Origin: Ruminococcaceae bacterium UBA2656
Lineage (GTDB): Bacteria > Bacillota > Clostridia > Oscillospirales > Acutalibacteraceae
Length of the DNA: 29,132 bases
Assembly: GCA_002359465.1 (NCBI GenBank)
Contig: DENA01000036.1
Span: forward strand, 63,403 to 92,534
Reading direction: 5' to 3'
The notes below the pieces were generated by a model. That model ran no database searches. It was not told the DNA's origin and saw only the letters and a program-made list of their open reading frames with translations. This document shows, piece after piece, positions 7,647 to 15,048 of the stretch (position 1 is the first letter of the stretch; each line of letters opens with the position of its first letter). Both the position numbers and the translations under genes were made by a program.

Positions 7647-9260
7647 TTAAGAATATAATTTTCGGAATTCATTCGGCTTTAGCCCCACGCTTTTCGCAAA
7701 GCTCTTTGTAAAATTTTTCAGGTCGCTGTACCCCACCTGCTCACAGATGACGGCGATGGTTAAATTGGTTTCCCGCAGAAGCTCTTTCGCGCGGTTCATT
7801 CGGATTTCGGAAAGATAATTCACAAAATTGTTCCCGCTCTCCTTTTTAAACAGCGTACTGAAGTAGGTGGGATTAAACCCGACAATGCCGCTGACCTCTT
7901 CCAGCGTGATCGGTTTCATGTAATTTTCCTGTATGTATTGCTTGGCAAGGCGGATCGGCCTGGTATCCGCCTGCTTTTTTTCCTCTACGATCACTTCCAT
8001 GGACTCCCCCACCATGACGGACAGATAGGTAAACAACTGATCAACCGAGCCGCAGCGGCTGGCATGGACACAGAATTTTTCATAGAACTCCTGCCCGTAC
8101 TGTATGTGAATCTGGTTGTTGCGAAGATGAACCAGATACATTTCACAGACGTGCTTCACCAGCGAGAACAGTTCCGCCCCGCACAGGTTTTCCGTATCCA
8201 GCTGCTTTCTTAACCCGGTAATGCAGTTCAGCACGGCGTCCTTGTTCAGCACCTCTACCGCGGCGCCCATAGTCCTGTTCAGCTCCGCCAAAAGCGCGCT
8301 CACCCTCTGCGGTTCCCTATGTACGGTTACGTCTTCAATCAGCCTGCCCGTCCCCACAATCAGCCTTTGCCCCACCGCGTACCTTGCGACCCGGAAGGTG
8401 TCCTTCAATTGGCTGACATCGTACACGGCGGTGCCCGCGCCAATGGTAAATTCGTGCTGCTCAAACGAAACCTTCTGCACCATCAGTTCGTCAAATACCG
8501 CTTTGATCTGTTTGCGAACGGCCTTCCTGTCATCTGCTTTATAATTTAAAACACAATAGGTGATACTGTCGTCCGGATAGATTTCCATGTCGAAACAAAA
8601 CTCTTTCAACAGGTTGTTTAAAATTCGCATGACCTTTTCTTCCAGAATCTGAATGGTGTTGTTATATTCATCCTCGAACCCGCAGTCAATTTTTACGGCG
8701 CAGACCTGAAAAAGGCCCGGTTGAAAGGCAAAATGATAGTTCTCATTGACCGCCTCAACCGTCAGGTCCTGCGTGGTCATCCCTTTTTTCAGCAGCCGCT
8801 CCGTAAACAGGTTTGCGCGTAATCTGCTGACATCATTTTTAAGGCGCTTTTTCAGCTGTTCCTCATTGTTCAGCTGCTCCGTCCGCTTCAAATACCGTTC
8901 CCGCATTTTGTTGAGCGCGGCCAGAAAATCATCTTTTTTAATCGGTTTCAGCAGATAGTCGCTCACGCCGTATTTGATTGCGTTCTGCGCATATTCAAAA
9001 TGGTGGTACCCGCTGATAATAATAAAATCCAGATTCTGGTTGATATTGATGGCGCGGCGGATCATTTCCAGGCCGTCGTAGCCCGGCATACGGATATCCG
9101 TAATCATCAGGTCCGGCACAAGCTCTTTAATCAGGTCAAGTGCCTCCACCCCGTTGTGGGCAATCCCCACGACTTCCATACCCAGAGAGTCCCAGTCGAT
9201 CAGCCCGCGTATTAGTTGACATACGTTTTCTTCATCATCCGCGATAATAACCTTGATCAT
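7647..9260 (-). CDS. YesN-type response regulator with AraC DNA-binding domain
   Basis: Transcription factor of 537 aa from the chosen start. A longer reading frame begins at 9392, but GGAGG five nt before the ATG at 9260 fixes the start at MIKVIIADDE, which is the true receiver N-terminus. The CheY-like receiver (1-120) has acidic residues D8-D9, phospho-acceptor D55 in MITDIRMPG, and K105 in YLLKPIK. A long central region (about 120-430) follows. The C-terminus (about 435-537) is an AraC double HTH with IRLAKQYIQENY, VGFNPTYFSTLFKKE and VGYSDLKNFTKSF. It is cognate to the downstream kinase and probably activates the sugar ABC operon and perhaps its own operon. Confidence 0.92.
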   Translation of the reverse strand: MIKVIIADDEENVCQLIRGLIDWDSLGMEVVGIAHNGVEALDLIKELVPDLMITDIRMPGYDGLEMIRRAININQNLDFIIISGYHHFEYAQNAIKYGVSDYLLKPIKKDDFLAALNKMRERYLKRTEQLNNEEQLKKRLKNDVSRLRANLFTERLLKKGMTTQDLTVEAVNENYHFAFQPGLFQVCAVKIDCGFEDEYNNTIQILEEKVMRILNNLLKEFCFDMEIYPDDSITYCVLNYKADDRKAVRKQIKAVFDELMVQKVSFEQHEFTIGAGTAVYDVSQLKDTFRVARYAVGQRLIVGTGRLIEDVTVHREPQRVSALLAELNRTMGAAVEVLNKDAVLNCITGLRKQLDTENLCGAELFSLVKHVCEMYLVHLRNNQIHIQYGQEFYEKFCVHASRCGSVDQLFTYLSVMVGESMEVIVEEKKQADTRPIRLAKQYIQENYMKPITLEEVSGIVGFNPTYFSTLFKKESGNNFVNYLSEIRMNRAKELLRETNLTIAVICEQVGYSDLKNFTKSFAKSVGLKPNEFRKLYS

Positions 9261-9294
9261 ACCTTCCTCCTTTGGCTTGCATGAAAAATTTCCA

Positions 9295-9942
9295 CTAACA
9301 CGAAAAAATTTCCGATTCCGTATAAGCGCACAGGAAATGGTAAACAGCCAGGTGATATTCCTGAATACGGTACGTTTCCTGCGCAGGGACAATCACGCCG
9401 CAATCGGCGATCGCGCCAATCTTTCCGCCGTCGCGCCCGGTCAGGGCAATGGCTGCGGCCCCCGCCGTTTTCGCGGCCATCAGCGCATACGCCACATTGG
9501 TTGCGTTGCCGGAAGTGCTGATGCCGATAACCATGTCCCCTTCCCGCGCGTAGCCCATCACCTGCTGCGCATAGACCAGCTCCGGATCAACGTCATTGCT
9601 GAAAGCCGACATCAGCGCGGCGTGGGCGTTCAGTGAAATGGCCGGAAGCCCGCACTGCAGTTTCTCCGCCAGCAGCGCCCCCTGTGCCCCATAGTTCTGT
9701 CTGAACTGATTCTGTGTGTCCTGATTCATAGGCCTTTTAAGCAAAAAGCCCTTCATCAGCTCCCCGACAATATGCTCTCCGTCCGCGCAGCTTCCGCCGT
9801 TGCCGCAGATCAGAACCTTTCCGCCGTTCCGATAGGTATTTACCATAGTCTCGCAGACCTTCAATATATCTCTTTTTAACGGAAGCAAGTCCGGATTCCG
9901 GTCAAAAAATTGCAGGCACTGCTGCATGGTACGTTCTTTCAT
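9295..9942 (-). CDS. SIS-domain phosphosugar isomerase-like protein (GmhA family)
   Basis: Cytoplasmic sugar-isomerase-fold protein, 215 aa. It has the GmhA/DiaA-like phosphosugar motif GNGGSCADGEH (47-57), followed later by GISTSGNATNVAYALMAA. GmhA makes heptose phosphate for LPS, which a Gram-positive of this type would not need, and no other heptose gene is present. A catabolic aldose-ketose phosphate isomerase paired with the ROK kinase is therefore more likely. One base separates the two genes. A GGAG site lies 7 nt before the ATG inside the ROK 3' end, indicating translational coupling. The substrate is unknown. Confidence 0.82.
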   Translation of the reverse strand: MKERTMQQCLQFFDRNPDLLPLKRDILKVCETMVNTYRNGGKVLICGNGGSCADGEHIVGELMKGFLLKRPMNQDTQNQFRQNYGAQGALLAEKLQCGLPAISLNAHAALMSAFSNDVDPELVYAQQVMGYAREGDMVIGISTSGNATNVAYALMAAKTAGAAAIALTGRDGGKIGAIADCGVIVPAQETYRIQEYHLAVYHFLCAYTESEIFSC

Positions 9943-9943
9943 A

Positions 9944-10924
9944 TCAATTCTCCATTCCTGAATGATAGCCGGCGACGATTAATCCGGCGATATCCCCTAC
10001 CGATTCCGACAGAAGGCTCGGCAGAATCCTGCAGGCCTTCCGAATCACCGGCAGCGTTTCCCTTTCGATGACCTGTTCCGCGTAAGGCCAGATTTCATCA
10101 TAGTTCCGGACAAAAATACTCCCGATGACAATGCACTCCGGATTGAAAATATCCATCAAAACGGACAGGCCCTTCCCCAGTTGCAAGCCAACCTGCTTTA
10201 AAATCTCCTGCGCCAGAGGGTCGCCGTTTTTCGCCGCCATGCCGACCTGCGCCGCCGTAATCTGTTCCAGCTCGCCGGGATTGCCGCAAAGACCCGTTGT
10301 ACGGCCAAGCTGAAGCTCCTCCCGTATCATGGTCTTTGCCAGCTGCGCAATGCCTCCGCCGCTGCAGAAGCCTTCAAACGAGCCCATCTTTCCGTACCCG
10401 GCGGGGCCGTAGTCCGAAAGACGGACATGCCCGATTTCCCCCGCCATGTCACAGGCGCCGGTATACAGCCGGTTATCTAGAATAATGCCCGCCCCCAGCC
10501 CGGTGCCGAAGGTGATAAAAATCATGTTGGAAGTCCCCTTCCCAGCGCCCAGCTTCCATTCCGCAAGGGCGCAGGCGTTGGCGTCGTTGCAGAGCCAGGC
10601 CGGGTACCCGGTTTTCTGCCGAAAATACGCCGTGATGGGAATCCGGTCCCAGCCCGGAAGGTTCGGCGGAGACAAAATCGTCCCCGTTTTGCTGTTTAAA
10701 GGCCCCCCGCAGCTGATTCCGATTCCCTCTATTTTCCGGGAACCACGCAGTGTTTTTTCGCAGGAAAGAACATCCTCCGCAAGGACTTCCAGCATTTGAG
10801 CGGGAGAATACGCCCGTGTCTCCCTGATTTTGCATTTATGTAAGACAGTGGCGCTGTCTTGAGTGACTTCCCCCAGACTGACCGCGCATTTTGTTCCCCC
10901 AATGTCAATGCCAACCGCCAGCAT
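9944..10924 (-). CDS. ROK family sugar kinase lacking the zinc-binding motif
   Basis: 326-aa ROK kinase, first gene of the regulatory operon. The ATP-binding DIGGTK (7-12), catalytic D114 in CNDANA, and glycine-rich FGTGLGAG (139-146) are intact. H166 in GEIGHVRL is present, but the cysteine cluster CxCGxxGC is replaced by GYGKMGSFEGFCSGGG (about 177-191). This marks a distinct ROK subgroup. AGGAG is 7 nt before the ATG. It is paired with the SIS isomerase, so the two may perform successive steps on one sugar. N-acetylmannosamine or allose-type kinases are possible but unproven. Confidence 0.87.
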   Translation of the reverse strand: MLAVGIDIGGTKCAVSLGEVTQDSATVLHKCKIRETRAYSPAQMLEVLAEDVLSCEKTLRGSRKIEGIGISCGGPLNSKTGTILSPPNLPGWDRIPITAYFRQKTGYPAWLCNDANACALAEWKLGAGKGTSNMIFITFGTGLGAGIILDNRLYTGACDMAGEIGHVRLSDYGPAGYGKMGSFEGFCSGGGIAQLAKTMIREELQLGRTTGLCGNPGELEQITAAQVGMAAKNGDPLAQEILKQVGLQLGKGLSVLMDIFNPECIVIGSIFVRNYDEIWPYAEQVIERETLPVIRKACRILPSLLSESVGDIAGLIVAGYHSGMEN

Positions 10925-10977
10925 ACTATTTCTCCTTCCATCATTTTACATTCAAAGGTCCCTCATAGATCTCTTTT

Positions 10978-11006
10978 AGTATATTCTAATACAATATTAT
11001 TTTCAA
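10978..11006 (-). promoter_or_regulatory. Sigma-A promoter of the ROK-SIS-two-component operon
   Basis: On the minus strand TTGAAA (11001-11006), a 17-bp spacer and TATACT (10978-10983) form a near-consensus promoter. It lies 53 nt upstream of the ROK start, and the five genes 10924-5123 are tightly packed behind it. Confidence 0.82.
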
Positions 11007-11062
11007 TCGATTTAGCAGAGATTATCTGCAGCCGTATTTTCACGTCTTTTCCGGAGCTCGAA

Positions 11063-11095
11063 AAAGCGCCTGTGAAAGGAATCACAGAGCGCTTT
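11063..11095 (-). terminator. Possible intrinsic terminator upstream of the ROK operon
   Basis: A 13-bp stem (11063-11075 with 11082-11095, one bulged base) is followed on the minus strand by five T. The plus strand lacks a T tract. It could block minus-strand read-through from the P-type ATPase gene into the ROK operon. A further 6-bp repeat CCGGCC/GGCCGG lies at 11121-11141. Confidence 0.4.
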
Positions 11096-11144
11096 ACAAC
11101 GGATTGTCAATACCGGATTTCCGGCCGGATAAAAAGGCCGGGCC

Positions 11145-11173
11145 TTGTATCCCGCAAAAATTTCGGGTATAAT
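11145..11173 (+). promoter_or_regulatory. Sigma-A promoter of the 11209 gene with dyad in the spacer
   Basis: TTGTAT (11145-11150), a 17-bp spacer and a perfect TATAAT (11168-11173) lie 35 nt before the ATG. The spacer itself (11151-11167) is an imperfect palindrome beginning CCCG and ending CGGG, well placed to be a repressor operator. Confidence 0.8.
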
Positions 11174-11208
11174 AATTTTTCGTGTCATAAAATTGAAAGG
11201 ATGATTGG

Positions 11209-11640
11209 ATGGACGAAATTAAAGAAATATTTTGCGGTGACAGCTATGCCCCCTTTCTCGCTTACTGCGAGCTTCACAACTACAAACGGATGTGTGACCT
11301 TATGAACTGCAGGTTTGAGGAACTGCCGGAGCTGATTCACATCTCTCCCATGCTGCTCAGCCGCATAAAGGCCATATGCGTCCTTTATTTTAAAAAGCAC
11401 CCCGAATGCAGCGCCGGCGCGAAACCGGTAAAAGCAAAAGCCTCCCTTTCCACGGACGATTTAAGGGACCGGCTGCTGGTTGTTTTTCAGCAAAACGCCA
11501 ATAAGCTGATCCACATTTCAGAAATCAGCAAGGAGATGGGAAAGGGCGTGAAACGCAGCGAAATCATCCATGTGCTGGAGCATCAGAAATGGTGCAGAAT
11601 TGTAGACAGCACCACATTTTTTTACTCCCCGGCGGACTGA
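11209..11640 (+). CDS. Small protein of unknown function with possible helix-hairpin-helix and winged-helix parts
   Basis: 143 aa, soluble, not recognised. The N-terminal third (about 28-60) has the spacing of a short helical DNA-binding or HHH-like unit, with LPELIHISPMLLSRIKAI reminiscent of the RNA polymerase alpha C-terminal fold. A Lys/Ala linker (about 68-82) follows. The C-terminal part (about 83-140) reads like a small winged helix, with ISEISKEMGKGVKRSEIIHV and a beta-like end. AAAGG lies 8 nt before the ATG, with a strong promoter just upstream. It converges on the P-type ATPase gene with 26 nt between stops. A DNA-binding role is only an inference from the fold impression. Confidence 0.65.
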   Translation: MDEIKEIFCGDSYAPFLAYCELHNYKRMCDLMNCRFEELPELIHISPMLLSRIKAICVLYFKKHPECSAGAKPVKAKASLSTDDLRDRLLVVFQQNANKLIHISEISKEMGKGVKRSEIIHVLEHQKWCRIVDSTTFFYSPAD

Positions 11641-11666
11641 CATTGCGCATTGCGGAAAGCATACTG

Positions 11667-14201
11667 TCACCGCTTCCTGTTATGAAGAAACCTGACCAGT
11701 TTGACAGCCTCATACCACAGCACAGCCGCCGCGCCGATTCCTGCCGCAAGGAAAAACCGGCCGGCTGATAACGGTGCCAGTTTCAGAAAACCGCAGAGCG
11801 GCGTGTAAAGGATCACCAGCAGCCCCGCAACGGTACCGAGCGAGATCGCCCACATCACCTTATCGTGTGCAAGACGGGCGACGGATTGAAATGCGAAATC
11901 GTAATCCGAGCTGTTCACCTGCACAAGGAACAGATTGGCAAACATAATAATGGCAAGGCCCATGGTTCTTGCAAGGGGAGCGTTGCCGGAACTCTGCTGC
12001 AAAAGCAGGAGGTAGGTCCCGAAAGACGCGGCAAACACCAATAAGCCCTGAAGGATGCTCTTGAAAAGGATTCCCGCGGTCAATATCTTTTCATCCGGAT
12101 TGCGGGGCCTGCGCTCCATAATGTTGCGCTCAGCAGGCTGGCGCTCCAGCACGATGGAGCAGGTCGGGTCAATAATCAGTTCCAGAAGCACGACATGCAG
12201 GGGCAGCAAAAGCAAAGCGGCGGGGTTAATGCCGAGGAGCGGCGCGAGCAGCGCGGAAAAGGCAATCGGAATATGAATGGTAAACACATAACCGACCGCT
12301 TTGCGGATATTGTCATAAATTCTTCTGCCGTCCCTGATGGTGTCTACAATCGTGGAGAAGTTATCATCCATCAGAATCAAATCCGCGGCTTCCCGTGAAA
12401 CCTCCGATCCGCGTTTGCCCATCGCGATCCCGATATCGGCATATTTGAGGGCAGGCGCGTCATTGACACCGTCTCCGGTCATGGCCACGATTTCGCCGTT
12501 ATCCTTAAATGCTTTTACAATCCGCATCTTGTGTTCCGGCACAACCCGTGAAAAAATGCTTACGCTGCGTACACGCTCACGAAGCTCGTCATCACTCATC
12601 GCATTCAGTTCTTCACCGGTAATAATATGGTCGCAGTCCGGCATACCGATCTGCCTTGCAATGGAGCTGGCGGTAATACCGTTATCTCCTGTAATCATGA
12701 CCACGCGGACACCGGCTCTTGTACAGCGCTTGATGTCTTCTTTTACCGATTCCCTCGGCGGGTCTGCAAGGCCGATCAGACCGCAGAGGGTGAGCGTACA
12801 GCCGGTGATGGACGAGGGGATATCCGCCTCGCCGGAGGGCCTCATGACGCCGACCGCGATCACACGCAGACCCTGTTCCGACATTTCCGCAATTTTATCC
12901 TCCGCTTGCCCGCGTTCCGCGTCGGACAGCGCGCAGAGGGTGAGTATACGCTCGGGCGAGCCCTTTGCGGCAATGAGGATTGCACCGTCGTGCCGCCAGA
13001 CATGCCCCATCATTTTCAGTTCGTTGGTAAAGGCGTATTCGGCAATCAGTTCGCCCCCGAACAGATGCTCCCTGCTGATGCCGAGCGCTTCACAGTGGGC
13101 AAGCATCGCCTTTTCCATCGGATCGTAAGCGTCGGTTTCACAGCCAAGCCCCATGATTTCACACAAATTGCCGATGTCTCCGTCCGGCGCCCATGTGTCG
13201 CGGACGGTCATCTGATTCATGGTAATGGTTCCGGTTTTGTCAACGCACAGGACGGAAACCGCTCCCAGCGTTTCCACTGAAGGCAGCTTACGTACGAGGG
13301 ACTTCTTTTTCGCCAGCCTCCACGCGCCCATGGAAAGGAAGACGGTCAGAATAACGGGGAATTCTTCCGGTATCATTGCCATTGCAAGTGTAATGCCGGA
13401 CAGCACGCTTTCAATCAGCCTGGCTGTAAACGTATGGTCGGGAAGATTAAAATACGTAATGACGCCGACCAGTGCAAAAAATACGGCGGCAATAACCGAA
13501 CACATTTTGACAAGGCTGCCGGTCTGCTTTTGCAGCGGAGTCGGCGTGTCCGGGGCGGCCGCCACATGGGCGCCTATTTTACCGTATTCCGTAGCGGCGC
13601 CGATTTTTTCAACGCAGACAGCGGCGCTGCCCTGCGTTACCAGCGTCCCCGCATAGCAGTAATCTTTCCGCCAGTAGTCGGAGCCCGCCACAGTACCGCC
13701 GGCGGTTATTTTCCAAACGCCCTCCGCTTCTCCGGTCAGCGAAGATTCGTCCACGCAAAGGTCGTTTGCCCTTACTATTGTTCCGTCGGCGGGAATTTTG
13801 ACGCCCTCCGCAATCATCATAAGGTCACCGGGAACCAGATTGCAGCTTTCAATTACCTGCTCCTTCCCGTCGCGGATCACCTTCACGTGCGGAGCAGACA
13901 GGTCCTTCAGCGCATTCAGCGTTTTATCGGTTTTCCATTCCTGCATCACGTCAATGCCGATCACGCCGACGACAAAAATCAGCATGATCGCGCCGTCGCG
14001 GGGTTCCCCCAGAATAAAATAAATGACGGCCGCAATAATCAGAAGAAGAAACATGGGTTCGCCGACAATGTGAAGTGCTTTCATAAAAAAGCTTTGTTTT
14101 TTCTGCGGCGCAAGCTCGTTTTTACCAAATTGCTTCTGCAATTTTTCAGCCTGCTCCGCCGTAAGGCCCTGCGAAAAACGTAAACTGCCGGGATCTGTCA
14201 T
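11667..14201 (-). CDS. Cation-translocating P-type ATPase under a NiCo riboswitch
   Basis: Membrane cation pump of 844 aa. Numbering is from the ATG at 14201, which has GGAGG 8 nt upstream; an in-frame ATG at 14216 has no such site and would overlap it. Order: cation_ATPase_N, two helices, actuator domain with TGEA (156-159), the M4 motif PEEFP (278-282), phosphorylation loop DKTGT with D321, nucleotide-binding domain, the hinge motif TGDGVNDAP, and four or more C-terminal helices including ELIIDPTCS. It resembles Ca-type (P2) pumps, but M4 is PEEFP instead of PEGLP. There is no CPx motif or N-terminal metal domain of P1B pumps. Its riboswitch argues for export of Fe(II), Co(II), Ni(II) or a similar ion. 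Confidence 0.92.
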   Translation of the reverse strand: MTDPGSLRFSQGLTAEQAEKLQKQFGKNELAPQKKQSFFMKALHIVGEPMFLLLIIAAVIYFILGEPRDGAIMLIFVVGVIGIDVMQEWKTDKTLNALKDLSAPHVKVIRDGKEQVIESCNLVPGDLMMIAEGVKIPADGTIVRANDLCVDESSLTGEAEGVWKITAGGTVAGSDYWRKDYCYAGTLVTQGSAAVCVEKIGAATEYGKIGAHVAAAPDTPTPLQKQTGSLVKMCSVIAAVFFALVGVITYFNLPDHTFTARLIESVLSGITLAMAMIPEEFPVILTVFLSMGAWRLAKKKSLVRKLPSVETLGAVSVLCVDKTGTITMNQMTVRDTWAPDGDIGNLCEIMGLGCETDAYDPMEKAMLAHCEALGISREHLFGGELIAEYAFTNELKMMGHVWRHDGAILIAAKGSPERILTLCALSDAERGQAEDKIAEMSEQGLRVIAVGVMRPSGEADIPSSITGCTLTLCGLIGLADPPRESVKEDIKRCTRAGVRVVMITGDNGITASSIARQIGMPDCDHIITGEELNAMSDDELRERVRSVSIFSRVVPEHKMRIVKAFKDNGEIVAMTGDGVNDAPALKYADIGIAMGKRGSEVSREAADLILMDDNFSTIVDTIRDGRRIYDNIRKAVGYVFTIHIPIAFSALLAPLLGINPAALLLLPLHVVLLELIIDPTCSIVLERQPAERNIMERRPRNPDEKILTAGILFKSILQGLLVFAASFGTYLLLLQQSSGNAPLARTMGLAIIMFANLFLVQVNSSDYDFAFQSVARLAHDKVMWAISLGTVAGLLVILYTPLCGFLKLAPLSAGRFFLAAGIGAAAVLWYEAVKLVRFLHNRKR

Positions 14202-14259
14202 AAAAGTTACCTCCATTTCGCTTTTCAGCGTTTTCTAAGATAGCTCTATGGCACTTCAT

Positions 14260-14279
14260 ACATTCAAAAGACATTGAAT
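14260..14279 (-). other. Short hairpin in the ATPase leader
   Basis: A 7-bp inverted repeat CATTCAA/TTGAATG with a 6-nt loop lies between the riboswitch terminator and the ATPase ribosome binding site. Its role is unknown; it is simple leader structure. Confidence 0.4.
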
Positions 14280-14308
14280 GATCCAGTCTGTGTTCCAAAA
14301 AAGTGTAT

Positions 14309-14351
14309 AAAAAAACACATCTGTGGAACATACTACTGTCCCACAGATGTG
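14309..14351 (-). terminator. Riboswitch expression-platform terminator
   Basis: An 11-bp perfect stem on the minus strand (14341-14351 with 14316-14326) with a 14-nt loop is followed by seven U (14309-14315). Its 5' arm is the same sequence that forms the 3' strand of the last aptamer helix, so aptamer and terminator are mutually exclusive. Metal binding should therefore prevent termination and turn the ATPase on. Confidence 0.9.
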
Positions 14352-14420
14352 AAATGATTCAATCTGTTGCTGTCGCCAGCCCAGCCCCACGAACCGCAAC
14401 CGGTTCATCGCCTGCTCAGT
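14335..14420 (-). promoter_or_regulatory. NiCo (czcD-type) transition-metal riboswitch aptamer
   Basis: The minus-strand RNA matches the four-helix NiCo class as I remember it. It opens with ACUGAGCAGGC and an AUGAACC/GGUUCGU helix, then GGGGCUGG with a GCUG/CAGC helix and GCAACAGAU. It closes with AUCUGUG and GGACAGU, the last bases pairing with the opening ACUG. This class binds Co(II) and Ni(II), and Fe(II) has also been proposed as the ligand. It sits about 35 nt after the predicted transcription start and overlaps the terminator. It controls the P-type ATPase beginning at 14201. Confidence 0.93.
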
Positions 14421-14460
14421 TTGTACTGTAGATTTATATGCAGTGCAAAGAGATTCTCAT

Positions 14461-14489
14461 ATGATAATATATGCAAAACGATTTGTCAA
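14461..14489 (-). promoter_or_regulatory. Sigma-A promoter of the riboswitch-P-type ATPase transcript
   Basis: On the minus strand a perfect TTGACA (14484-14489), a 17-bp spacer and TATCAT (14461-14466). Transcription would start near 14454, giving a 250-nt leader. A strong constitutive promoter fits control by attenuation downstream. Confidence 0.82.
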
Positions 14490-14544
14490 GTGCTGATTTT
14501 TTTAATGTCGGGCCCGCCGCACGCACGACGTAAAAGTGCGCAAC

Positions 14545-14580
14545 AAGCCCTCTCATGGCGGCTGAGAGGGCTTTTATTTT
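14545..14580 (+). terminator. Strong intrinsic terminator, plus orientation
   Basis: A perfect 11-bp stem AAGCCCTCTCA/TGAGAGGGCTT (14545-14555 with 14563-14573) is followed on the plus strand by TTTATTTTTT. On the minus strand, where it follows the small lipoprotein gene, the T tract is weak (TTGTTG). A second small stem CGCAC/GTGCG lies at 14522-14540. No plus-strand gene precedes it. Confidence 0.7.
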
Positions 14581-14603
14581 TTACATATTCACATATAATT
14601 TTT

Positions 14604-14870
14604 TTATTTGCTGGATGTCACTGCAGAAACAGTGCCGGAAGCCTGACTGACAAGCTGCTGGCCGCCGGACTGCAAGCCGGATACCACACCGGACACCTGG
14701 CTTCCAAGCGCTTTACCGTCGGATTCCACTTTTGATACGACACCGGATACCGCGCTGTTCAAATTTCCTCCGCTGGCCGTGCCTGACGCTCCCGGTAAAT
14801 ACCGGCATCCGGCAAATACGGAAATAATCAGAACTGTTATAACGGATAATACGATCGTTTTATTTTTCAA
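14604..14870 (-). CDS. Small Ser/Gly/Val-rich lipoprotein
   Basis: 88 aa, secreted and lipid-anchored. The start codon is TTG, fixed by an AGGAGG site 7 nt upstream; there is no usable ATG. A lysine start, a hydrophobic segment and the lipobox VFAGC (C21) form the signal. The mature part is low-complexity, with recurring SGVVS and VSG units (roughly residues 41-84) and no Cys or catalytic motif. The family is not recognised. It may be transcribed from the minus-strand half of the overlapping promoter pair at 14996-15024. Confidence 0.72.
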   Translation of the reverse strand: MKNKTIVLSVITVLIISVFAGCRYLPGASGTASGGNLNSAVSGVVSKVESDGKALGSQVSGVVSGLQSGGQQLVSQASGTVSAVTSSK

Positions 14871-14967
14871 TATGGCCCCTCCTTTCTAATTGTTATCATC
14901 TCCATTTTTTTAATAAAATGCAAAAAATCATCAAGGTAAATACAGGCCTGCCCACTACCGCAATATT

Positions 14968-15007
14968 TGTAAAATTTTGTCACATTCTGTTACATATTGT
15001 AAAAAAT
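14968..15007. repeat. Four 10-bp direct repeats, helically phased
   Basis: Four consecutive 10-bp units starting with TGT (14968, 14978, 14988, 14998) read roughly TGTNANATNT; the middle two are TGTCACATTC and TGTTACATAT. They end inside the divergent promoters. One-turn spacing of direct repeats is typical of response-regulator sites such as OmpR/PhoP-family boxes, but the binding protein is unknown. Confidence 0.55.
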
Positions 15008-15024
15008 AATAATTTCGGTACAAT
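14996..15024. promoter_or_regulatory. Fully overlapping divergent sigma-A promoters
   Basis: An 8-bp inverted repeat ATATTGTA/TACAATAT with a 17-nt centre makes two promoters at once. Plus: TTGTAA (14997-15002), 16 bp, TACAAT (15019-15024), for the 57-aa gene. Minus: TTGTAC (15018-15023), 16 bp, TACAAT (14996-15001), towards the lipoprotein. The -35 of each overlaps the -10 of the other. Confidence 0.6.
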
Positions 15025-15048
15025 ATATATAAGGGGAGTTGATCAGCT

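Noticed and set aside
9261..9392. N-terminal extension of the response regulator to 581 aa
   Set aside because: The extra 44 residues are not receiver-like and overlap the SIS gene, and GGAGG marks the start at 9260.
12055..14183. Long plus-strand open frames opposite the P-type ATPase
   Set aside because: They are antisense frames from GC-biased coding DNA; the minus-strand product has a full set of P-type ATPase motifs.
14146..14331. A 61-codon minus-strand frame in the ATPase leader
   Set aside because: It lies across the riboswitch terminator and overlaps the ATPase start in another frame, with no ribosome binding site. A leader peptide is not needed, since the NiCo aptamer explains the leader.
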